Shown piece by piece: positions 1 to 4,875 of a stretch of DNA of 6,183 nucleotides. How positions within the stretch are numbered: the stretch's first letter is position 1; each line of letters begins with the position of its first letter. The DNA lies in NCBI GenBank assembly GCA_011522945.1, contig WTHY01000060.1:1740-7922 (forward strand), in the 5' to 3' direction. This DNA comes from Alphaproteobacteria bacterium (GTDB lineage Bacteria > Pseudomonadota > Alphaproteobacteria > Puniceispirillales > Puniceispirillaceae). The notes under the pieces were generated by a model. It had not been told where the DNA came from. It did no database searches and saw only the letters and a program-made list of their open reading frames with translations. A program made the position numbers and the translations under genes.

Positions 1-44
1 ATAGCTGATGTGTTTCTATCTATATTTGCGCGAATATACTCTCC

Positions 45-88
45 CCAAAAAGGCTGTTACGCGCACTACCCTTTTGGCGCATGCGCCA
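45..88. repeat. Overlapping inverted repeats at the 3' end of the first transporter gene
   Basis: Two mutually exclusive foldbacks overlap the stop codon of the minus-strand transporter. One pairs CCAAAAAGG (45-53) with CCTTTTGG (70-77), with a single bulged base. The other is the perfect 14-base palindrome TGGCGCATGCGCCA (75-88), which has no loop. Either could help end minus-strand transcription, but there is no run of T after the stem in the minus direction, so a standard intrinsic terminator is not supported. A near-copy of the second palindrome occurs at 3452-3466. The remaining bases 1-44 show nothing I can interpret. Confidence 0.25.
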
Positions 89-977
89 TTTGATGTTCTC
101 GATAAAATAAGAACAAACCTGCGCCGATAATCATGCTAATTCCAATAGAAGTGCTCAAGGTAGGAATATCTTGAAACACAACAAATCCTATCAAGGTTGC
201 CCCTAGGATTTCTGTATATTGTATGGGCGCAAGTAAGCTAGCAGGCGCTTTTTGCATAGCATAAACAATCACCAGATGCCCACTTGTCGCAATGAAGCCA
301 AGCAATAACAACCATCCCAGCTGAGCAGAATTTAGAGGTTGAAAATCAAAAATACCACCAGCAAAATCCGGCACCAAAAGCCAGCAAAAACTGACTGTAA
401 CCACAGAAACGGCACCAACATTGAACTGCATTTGCACAGGATGCACATCGGCAGCCAAGCGCTTAGTAAGAATAATGTATAAGGCAAATGCGATAGCAGC
501 TCCGAATGGCAGTAAAGCTGCCCAGCCAACAGTTATAAAATGGGGCTGTATTACAAGCATAGCGCCTGCAAAACCAACTAAAATAGAACTAACTCTTCGC
601 CATCTGATGACTTCGCCCAACCAAACTGCTGAAATTGCAGTCACTATCATAGGCTGAATGAAGGTGATTGATATGGCATCTGCAATTGGCATATAGAGTA
701 ACCCGCCAAAAAAGAACAAAGTGGTGAGCATCATCATGATTCCGCGTAAAAACTGCAGAGCCGCAGACTGTTTTGGCCATAATGGCAAACCGAGATGCAG
801 CATAAACGGCAATAAAAAGCAGCATTGCAACATAAAACGTGCAAAGACAATTTCACCTATTGGCAAAAATTGAGAGAGATGTTTTGCGATGCCATCCATC
901 ACTGGCAAATATAAAAATGCCAGCGCCATTAAGCTCATGCCCAAGATAGGTCTTTCACCACGATTATGCTGCTGCAT
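66..977 (-). CDS. DMT-superfamily (EamA-type) membrane transporter
   Basis: This 303-residue, very hydrophobic protein has the length and layout of a drug/metabolite transporter with two EamA repeats: about ten membrane helices, near residues 11-29, 39-60, 76-95, 101-120, 129-144, 150-171, 183-203, 218-240, 246-268 and 275-292. Family features include the YMPIADA stretch (95-101) leading into helix 4, the LGE turn at 120-122 followed by a basic patch (RWRR), and the LVIQP end of the first repeat (141-145). The protein sits in the inner membrane and exports or exchanges a small metabolite. Substrates in this family (amino acids, nucleotides, riboflavin, S-adenosylmethionine) cannot be told from sequence. 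The start ATG at 977 has only a weak ribosome site (AGCAG); Met14 is an alternative start that would keep all helices. The gene stands alone on the minus strand. A second EamA gene lies at 1592 on the other strand, and the two are distant paralogues at best. Confidence 0.88.
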   Translation of the reverse strand: MQQHNRGERPILGMSLMALAFLYLPVMDGIAKHLSQFLPIGEIVFARFMLQCCFLLPFMLHLGLPLWPKQSAALQFLRGIMMMLTTLFFFGGLLYMPIADAISITFIQPMIVTAISAVWLGEVIRWRRVSSILVGFAGAMLVIQPHFITVGWAALLPFGAAIAFALYIILTKRLAADVHPVQMQFNVGAVSVVTVSFCWLLVPDFAGGIFDFQPLNSAQLGWLLLLGFIATSGHLVIVYAMQKAPASLLAPIQYTEILGATLIGFVVFQDIPTLSTSIGISMIIGAGLFLFYREHQMAHAPKG

Positions 978-1039
978 CTGCTAAACCCAATGACGATCTG
1001 TGCCTGAAACATATGCAGAATGGCACCCATAAAACACAA

Positions 1040-1069
1040 ATAATATTTGCCATCACCAACCTAACCCAA
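1040..1069 (-). promoter_or_regulatory. Possible sigma70-like promoter for the first EamA gene
   Basis: Read on the minus strand, TTGGGT (1069-1064) and TATTAT (1045-1040) are separated by 18 bp. The -10 box matches the consensus at five of six positions and the -35 box at three. It would leave a leader of roughly 55 bases before the ATG at 977. This is a visual match only; similar matches arise by chance in AT-rich DNA. Confidence 0.2.
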
Positions 1070-1191
1070 ACACGATATATAGCTTGTAGTTTTCACCATA
1101 TCGTAGAGCTAATCAAACTAAACCGATGTTATCTAGAATCTGCCCTTACTAATAGAGACAAGAATGCATATCCAAGCCTACCCAAACGACT

Positions 1192-1204
1192 ATGCCTGAT
1201 GCAT
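1192..1204. repeat. 13-base direct repeat, copy 1
   Basis: ATGCCTGATGCAT occurs here and again, identically, at 1311-1323. Both copies are followed within about 20 bases by CAG and an AAAC-containing stretch, and TCCTAGCG also occurs twice in the same interval, so a longer degenerate duplication is possible. Confidence 0.5.
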
Positions 1205-1310
1205 TATCTCAGGCTAGAGTAAACTACCAAATAGGTTCCGTCCTAGCGCCCACCTGTTATCCAAATCATGCCCCAAAACAACGCTGGTTAACATTTTTTT
1301 CCTAGCGTCC

Positions 1311-1323
1311 ATGCCTGATGCAT
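1311..1323. repeat. 13-base direct repeat, copy 2
   Basis: This is the second perfect copy of ATGCCTGATGCAT, 119 bp after the first. TCCTAGCG lies just before it at 1300-1307. Confidence 0.5.
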
Positions 1324-1455
1324 GTTTACTTGTCAGACTAAACCAATAAAACAGTAAAAGACTAATGAAATTAGTAGTTTCATGGTAATATTAAAGATAT
1401 TGCTTAAGCAAATTTCTATTAGGAAATTTTCGTAATCAGGCTTAGGTTAGGCCAA

Positions 1456-1576
1456 CAAATGACTGGCAAATGACCAGAAAATGACTGACAAATGACCGGC
1501 AAGCGACAGGCAAATGACTGGCAAATGACTGGCAAATGGCTGGCAAATGACCCGCGAATGACTCGCGAATGAGATG
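1456..1576. repeat. Eleven-copy 11-bp tandem repeat array before the second EamA gene
   Basis: Eleven consecutive units of exactly 11 bp follow the consensus CAAATGACTGG with no spacers. Units begin at 1456, 1467, 1478, 1489, 1500, 1511, 1522, 1533, 1544, 1555 and 1566. Units 1, 6 and 7 are identical; unit 5 (CAAGCGACAGG) and unit 8 (CAAATGGCTGG) are variants, and the last units drift to CGAATGA. The period is close to one DNA helical turn. On the plus strand nearly every unit contains ATGA, so successive units spell four-codon mini-ORFs (ATG ACT GGC AAA TGA) overlapping by ATGA. The array ends 15 bp before the start codon of the transporter, so it lies in the leader or promoter. It is not a CRISPR array because there are no spacers. 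It may be a protein-binding array, a leader element or simply a slippage-prone microsatellite. Confidence 0.93.
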
Positions 1577-1581
1577 AAGGA
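1576..1581 (+). promoter_or_regulatory. Ribosome binding site of the second EamA gene
   Basis: GAAGGA lies 10 bases before the ATG at 1592 and is the only good Shine-Dalgarno match in the leader. It begins on the last base of the tandem array and falls inside a five-codon mini-ORF (1574-1591) whose TAG directly abuts the ATG of the gene. Confidence 0.6.
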
Positions 1582-1591
1582 TACAAGCTAG

Positions 1592-2440
1592 ATGAGTGAC
1601 AATCTAAAAGGCGCCGCACTCACCTCTCTTGTTGTACTCCTATACACTTTGAATGATGGGTTGATGAAACTTATCATCACCTATATGCCCCTATCTCAGG
1701 CCGTGTTTTTCCGGAACTTGACGATTCTACCATTTATGGGGCTACTGGCATGGCATTTAAAGGCACAAAATTGGCGCATAACCCGAAAAGCATGGGTTAT
1801 TTCTATCATCCGTGGTTTGAATGAAGTGCTTTTGACAATCTGTTTGCTGCTTGCCTTCAAATATATGCTTCTGTCAGACGCAATAGCCATTTTACAGGCG
1901 GCACCGTTATTATTGACAGCTGTAGCCGCGCTGTTTTTCCGAGAGCAAGTCTCAAAGTCAAGATGGCTGACAGCTATCTTCGGATTGATAGGTGTTCTGG
2001 TTATTATTCGACCTGGCACTGCTGCCTTTGATTGGGCGAGCTTATATGCTGTGGGCGCAGTGTGTTTTTTAACGATACGCGACAGCTTGTCGAAGAGCCT
2101 GCCAAAAGGCACACCAGATTTACTGCCAGCTTTGGTTGCAACCAGTATTGTATTCATGTCCAGTGTCTTTTATGAGCCTGGCGCGCCCTGGATAATGCCG
2201 AACGGGATTGTCTTTCTGTTGGTGCCGGCTGCCTCGCTATTTATGTTCGGGGCAACGTATTTTTCAATTTCCATGATGCGTGTCGGTGATATCAGCTTTA
2301 CATCACCATTTCGCTATATGGCCATTTTATGGAGTGCCATTGTCGGCATGCTAGTCTTCAATGAATGGCCGGATATAACAATGTGGATTGGCGCCGCCAT
2401 CCTTGTTGCCAGCGGTGTTTATCTAATCAGACAAAAATAA
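1592..2440 (+). CDS. DMT-superfamily (EamA-type) membrane transporter
   Basis: This 282-residue hydrophobic protein has two EamA repeats and about ten predicted membrane helices (near 7-25, 33-55, 69-89, 96-115, 124-140, 146-163, 176-194, 204-226, 236-256 and 262-279). Family landmarks are the YMPLSQA and YMLLSDA loops (31-37 and 91-97), PLLLTA in helix 4, the FFREQV turn (115-120) and IIRPG closing the first repeat (138-142). It should work in the inner membrane as a small-metabolite transporter, with the substrate unknown. The charged pair RD at 163-164 inside the second repeat may matter for substrate choice, but that is inference. The start is supported by GAAGGA ten bases upstream and by a compact N-terminus leading straight into helix 1. 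The leader contains the 11-bp repeat array. Its stop lies 6 bp from the stop of the convergent hydrolase gene, leaving no room for a separate terminator. Confidence 0.92.
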   Translation: MSDNLKGAALTSLVVLLYTLNDGLMKLIITYMPLSQAVFFRNLTILPFMGLLAWHLKAQNWRITRKAWVISIIRGLNEVLLTICLLLAFKYMLLSDAIAILQAAPLLLTAVAALFFREQVSKSRWLTAIFGLIGVLVIIRPGTAAFDWASLYAVGAVCFLTIRDSLSKSLPKGTPDLLPALVATSIVFMSSVFYEPGAPWIMPNGIVFLLVPAASLFMFGATYFSISMMRVGDISFTSPFRYMAILWSAIVGMLVFNEWPDITMWIGAAILVASGVYLIRQK

Positions 2441-2446
2441 ACCTTG

Positions 2447-3316
2447 TTAGACTCGATAGAAACGTGAAGCTGTTTTGCCAAAGATTTGGTCATGCATCTC
2501 TTTAGGCAATAACGACTTGTAGGCTTTCACTAATGTCTCATAATCAGAATATAGACTATCGACTGGAAAATTTGAACCAAACATCAGACGTTCAGCACCA
2601 AATTGGTCAAGCATCACAGCTACAACAGGCTCGATACTAGCCTCTGTCCATGTATGATCAAACATCCCCAAACCAGATAATTTACCTGTTACATTTGGCA
2701 ATGCACTGAGTGGCTTTAACATATCTGCCCAAGCCGAAATGCCGTCTGCACTCCTATCATATGGGCTTCCTGCATGGCATAAGGCTACCTGCAAATTAGG
2801 CATTGTTGCCAGCAATTCAGCCATTGGTTCAATAAGCTCTGGAATGAGCTGCAAATCAAAGCTTAACCCACGTTTTGCAAGACTAGCCAATCCTGAACGA
2901 AAAGCATCTGATGCAATCAGCTTCTGTGTACCAGTCTGCGCATCTTCACCAGGCGCCCTGCCCACAATTTGACGTACACCTCTGACAGAGCTTAGATCAG
3001 CATAGGCATCTAGCTCTGCTTCTCTATTATCTGAGGTAAGATCGCAAAATACAACTTGAACCATAGGCCAATCTGGATTTACCTGAGCGACTGTATTAAC
3101 CCATTTTGCCTCTTCCATTCCATTTTCAGCACCAACCTGAATATGAACAGAGGCAGAAAAACCTAATTTTTGTGATGCAGCTCGGAATTCAGGCAGTAAG
3201 AAATCGCGCTGAATTGGTGTAGGATCACCAAAAAAGCGAGGCGTTGAAGCTGCCATAAGCCATGGATAATGGACTGCCTTCAAGTCCCATAAATGATGAT
3301 GTGAGTCTATCCACAT
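2447..3316 (-). CDS. Amidohydrolase-2 / sugar-lactonase-like TIM-barrel hydrolase (COG3618 type)
   Basis: This is a predicted cytoplasmic hydrolase of 289 residues, the usual length for this family, which includes L-fuconolactonase, rhamnonolactonase and pyrone-dicarboxylate lactonase relatives. The N-terminal DSHHHLWD (4-11) carries the HxH metal/active-site pair (His6, His8). A further barrel histidine is His58 (SVHIQVG), and His181 lies in ALCHAGSPYD. The C-terminal strand reads RLMFGSNFPVDS (243-254), where many relatives have GSDWPV, so the usual catalytic Asp position appears to be Asn249, with Asp253 nearby. I chose the ATG at 3316 over an in-frame GTG at 3322 because AGGAAA (3329-3324) is 7 bases from the ATG but only one base from the GTG. 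The gene is divergent from the sugar ABC operon, suggesting a role in the same sugar's catabolism. That, and the exact substrate, are inference. Confidence 0.9.
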   Translation of the reverse strand: MWIDSHHHLWDLKAVHYPWLMAASTPRFFGDPTPIQRDFLLPEFRAASQKLGFSASVHIQVGAENGMEEAKWVNTVAQVNPDWPMVQVVFCDLTSDNREAELDAYADLSSVRGVRQIVGRAPGEDAQTGTQKLIASDAFRSGLASLAKRGLSFDLQLIPELIEPMAELLATMPNLQVALCHAGSPYDRSADGISAWADMLKPLSALPNVTGKLSGLGMFDHTWTEASIEPVVAVMLDQFGAERLMFGSNFPVDSLYSDYETLVKAYKSLLPKEMHDQIFGKTASRFYRV

Positions 3317-3452
3317 ATTCACGTTTCCTATCTAACAAAGGTTGGCTATTTTGAATGTATCATATCGCAAATATGACAATCAGCTATCCACCCTCAGCCA
3401 AAACCCCCGAGTCAATCTAAAATTACCATGTGGTGCACACTGACATAAAGAT

Positions 3453-3466
3453 TGGCGCAGGCGCCA
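3453..3466. repeat. Palindrome TGGCGC-AG-GCGCCA
   Basis: This is a perfect 6-bp inverted repeat with a 2-bp centre. With one preceding T it matches the palindrome at 74-88 at 14 of 15 positions. It could be a regulator half-site pair or a dispersed small repeat. No adjacent promoter is obvious. Confidence 0.4.
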
Positions 3467-3602
3467 GCAATTACTTAGACTGTGACTGGCACCAACACTG
3501 AAATTGGCACTAGCACTCAACTGCCTGAGCCTTGATATTAAGTCAACTGATAGCAAATTACCCTAACTGGCACCCAATAACATATGAAAAGCTACATCAT
3601 CA

Positions 3603-3630
3603 TTTGCATTTTGTGAGCACAAATTAAAAC
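3603..3630 (+). promoter_or_regulatory. Possible promoter with operator-like palindrome for the ABC operon
   Basis: TTTGTG-AG-CACAAA (3610-3623) is a perfect 6-bp inverted repeat with a 2-bp centre, similar in style to the TTGTGAGC half of LacI-family operators. It lies exactly between weak sigma70-like boxes TTTGCA (3603-3608) and TAAAAC (3625-3630), 16 bp apart, each matching the consensus at four of six positions. The palindrome is certain; the promoter reading is tentative. Confidence 0.35.
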
Positions 3631-3646
3631 TAAGTCAGCCCAGAAT

Positions 3647-3678
3647 AGATATTTTTGCATAGGTATGCAAAAATATCT
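3647..3678. promoter_or_regulatory. 32-bp near-perfect palindrome, probable operator or leader hairpin
   Basis: AGATATTTTTGCATA (3647-3661) and TATGCAAAAATATCT (3664-3678) are exact reverse complements separated by GG, giving fifteen paired positions. It lies about 60 bp before the ABC ATPase start and its centre is 46 bp from that of the 3610-3623 palindrome. It has no T-tract after it, is AT-rich and has almost no loop, so it fits a dimeric DNA-binding protein site better than a terminator. An in-frame ATG at 3665 falls inside the right arm, a reason not to use it as the gene start. Confidence 0.6.
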
Positions 3679-3736
3679 TGCCAAGGGAAAAATCTTATGG
3701 CTACCGTATAGTCTGAGAATGGATTGGGGGTTTTTT

Positions 3737-4786
3737 TTGGCAGAGATCCAGTTACAGAATGTGTCGAAGCGCTGGGGCGATTTTGTTGGTGTTGCAGATT
3801 TGAATCTGACGATACCAGATAAGGAGTTTTTGGTGCTTTTAGGTCCTTCTGGTTGTGGCAAGACGACGACCATGCGGATGATTGCCGGGCTTGAGGATGC
3901 GACATCAGGGGATATTCTGATTGATGGCAGGAAGGTCAATGATCTTGAGCCTAAGGATCGGGATGTTGCCATGGTGTTTCAGAGCTATGCATTATATCCG
4001 AACATGAATGTATATGAGAATATTCGGTTTCCGCTAAAGGTTCGTGGTGTTGACCCGAAAACACAGGAGTCTCGTGTGCGTCGTGCAGCCTCTATGGTTG
4101 AGTTAGACGCATTTTTGCATCGCAAGCCAGCAGAGTTATCAGGCGGTCAGCGTCAGCGTGTGGCACTTGCCCGAGCGATTGTGCGGGAGCCTAATCTGTT
4201 TTTGATGGATGAGCCCCTATCCAATCTTGATGCGAAATTACGTGTATCAACCCGTGCGCAGATTAAGAATCTCAGCCATGAGCTGGCTGTGACCACGATT
4301 TATGTAACACATGACCAGATTGAGGCGATGACCTTGGCAGACCGTGTCGTGGTTATGGAAAAAGGTGTTGTACAGCAGGTTGGCACACCAACAGAGATCT
4401 ATGACCGTCCAGCCAATAGATTTGTTGCAGGCTTTATTGGCAATCCGGCGATGAATTTGATCGAGGGCACAGTTGCAGATGGTGTATTTACAGCTGAGCA
4501 CACTCAGATCCCTGATGTAGCATGTGAGAATCAGGATATCACATTAGGGTTCCGGGCAGAAGATGCACGTGTTGTGGAGCGTGGCGGTCACATTCAAGCC
4601 CCTATCTATACACTTGAGCTATTGGGAGATGCCACAATGGTGACAGTGCGTATTGGCAGCACATTAGTGAGTGTTCGGGCACATAAGAATTATCGGGCTT
4701 CGATTGACGATATGGTCTCAATTGAAGTGCCGGCAGAGATTTGCCACCTGTTTGATGGTCAGACAGGTGCGCGAATTGGGGCATAA
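3737..4786 (+). CDS. Sugar-type ABC transporter ATP-binding protein (UgpC/MalK family)
   Basis: This cytoplasmic ATPase of 349 residues energises a carbohydrate importer. In order it shows Walker A GPSGCGKT (36-43), Q-loop Gln82, signature LSGGQ (134-138), Walker B LFLMDE (154-159), D-loop SNLD (162-165), switch His192 and, after FIGNPAMN (233-240), a C-terminal TOBE/OB regulatory domain of the MalK type up to 349. All catalytic residues are present. The start is uncertain. The TTG at 3737 gives the family-typical MAEIQLQNVSK beginning and has GGGGG (3726-3730) six bases upstream. An in-frame ATG at 3719 would add six residues (MDWGFF), and one at 3665 lies inside a palindrome and would add an unusual 24-residue tail. 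A run of eight T (3731-3738) enters the TTG codon. The binding-protein gene follows 89 bp later; permeases are presumably beyond the window. The imported sugar cannot be deduced from this subunit. Confidence 0.95.
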   Translation: MAEIQLQNVSKRWGDFVGVADLNLTIPDKEFLVLLGPSGCGKTTTMRMIAGLEDATSGDILIDGRKVNDLEPKDRDVAMVFQSYALYPNMNVYENIRFPLKVRGVDPKTQESRVRRAASMVELDAFLHRKPAELSGGQRQRVALARAIVREPNLFLMDEPLSNLDAKLRVSTRAQIKNLSHELAVTTIYVTHDQIEAMTLADRVVVMEKGVVQQVGTPTEIYDRPANRFVAGFIGNPAMNLIEGTVADGVFTAEHTQIPDVACENQDITLGFRAEDARVVERGGHIQAPIYTLELLGDATMVTVRIGSTLVSVRAHKNYRASIDDMVSIEVPAEICHLFDGQTGARIGA

Positions 4787-4795
4787 GCCCTAAAA

Positions 4796-4824
4796 TTGTC
4801 ATGGCTAGCCATGGCGCATAGGAT
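4796..4824 (+). promoter_or_regulatory. Possible internal promoter with palindromic operator
   Basis: TTGTCA (4796-4801, five of six consensus bases) and TAGGAT (4819-4824, four of six) are separated by the ideal 17 bp. The perfect 14-base palindrome CATGGCTAGCCATG (4800-4813) covers most of the spacer, a standard position for a repressor. This would let the binding-protein gene be transcribed independently of the ATPase gene. In RNA the palindrome could instead fold, but with no loop it would be a poor hairpin. Confidence 0.4.
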
Positions 4825-4846
4825 GCGTGATTGCAAGGCGTATCCT
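4820..4846 (+). other. Intercistronic stem-loop before the binding-protein gene
   Basis: AGGATGCG (4820-4827) can pair with CGTATCCT (4839-4846) over eight positions, one of them G-U, around an 11-base loop. It lies 29 bases before the binding-protein ATG, leaving the ribosome site free. Such stems between genes of sugar ABC operons often limit RNA decay or read-through. No T-tract follows; an A-tract does (4853-4860). Confidence 0.4.
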
Positions 4847-4864
4847 TACAATGAAAAAAACAGA

Positions 4865-4870
4865 GGGAGA
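4865..4870 (+). promoter_or_regulatory. Ribosome binding site of the binding-protein gene
   Basis: GGGAGA, within a longer purine run (4862-4872), lies five bases before the ATG at 4876. It is the strongest ribosome site in the window, which fits the high expression usual for periplasmic binding proteins. Confidence 0.6.
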
Positions 4871-4875
4871 GACAC

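Larger units (their letters stand above)
978..1455. other. Intergenic region without a supported gene
   Basis: The reading frames here are short, lack ribosome sites and resemble no family I know. The sequence holds AT-rich small repeats: a 13-base direct repeat (ATGCCTGATGCAT) at 1192-1204 and 1311-1323, a shared TCCTAGCG at 1241-1248 and 1300-1307, a 12-base palindrome TTGCTTAAGCAA (1400-1411), and the inverted pairs CTAAT/ATTAG (1362-1374) and AAATTTC/GAAATTT (1410-1429). GCCTGA/TCAGGC (1194-1214) can form a 6-bp stem. For the downstream plus-strand gene the best promoter-like boxes I see are TTGTCA (1330-1335) and TAAAAG (1355-1360), but their 19-bp spacing is poor. The region carries divergent control sequences for the two EamA genes. 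Confidence 0.6.
3317..3736. other. Divergent intergenic control region
   Basis: This gap of about 420 bp separates the hydrolase and the ABC operon, which point away from each other. No frame within it looks like a gene. It holds a GC-rich palindrome (3453-3466), five TGGYRC motifs between 3431 and 3573, a 14-bp palindrome (3610-3623), a 32-bp palindrome (3647-3678) and a TATAGT box (3707-3712). The arrangement is what one expects of a shared regulatory region controlled by a sugar-responsive repressor or activator. No regulator gene is present in the window. Confidence 0.6.

Noticed and set aside
1013..1222. A 69-codon plus-strand open frame in the long intergenic region
   Set aside because: No ribosome site precedes it, its composition is not protein-like, no family is recognisable and it runs through a direct repeat and a small stem.
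1456..1576. CRISPR array
   Set aside because: The 11-bp units are directly adjacent with no spacers and are far too short for CRISPR repeats.
1419..1619. A 66-codon minus-strand open frame with repeated HLPVICQSF-like peptide
   Set aside because: It exists only because the minus strand of the 11-bp repeat lacks stop codons; it overlaps the start of the EamA gene and has no ribosome site.
1696..2157. A 153-codon minus-strand frame inside the second EamA gene
   Set aside because: It is the antisense of a clear ten-helix transporter gene, with no family resemblance of its own.
3487..3573. Sigma54 promoters suggested by TGGCAC
   Set aside because: None of the TGGCAC copies is followed at the proper 5-base spacing by a TTGC-like -12 element.
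3665..3736. N-terminal extension of the ABC ATPase from ATG 3665
   Set aside because: The ATG lies inside the 32-bp palindrome, has no suitable ribosome site, and the added residues do not belong to the family's usual N-terminus.
3592..3972. A 126-codon minus-strand frame over the ABC promoter and ATPase start
   Set aside because: It is antisense to the well-supported Walker A region and looks like a shadow of that gene.
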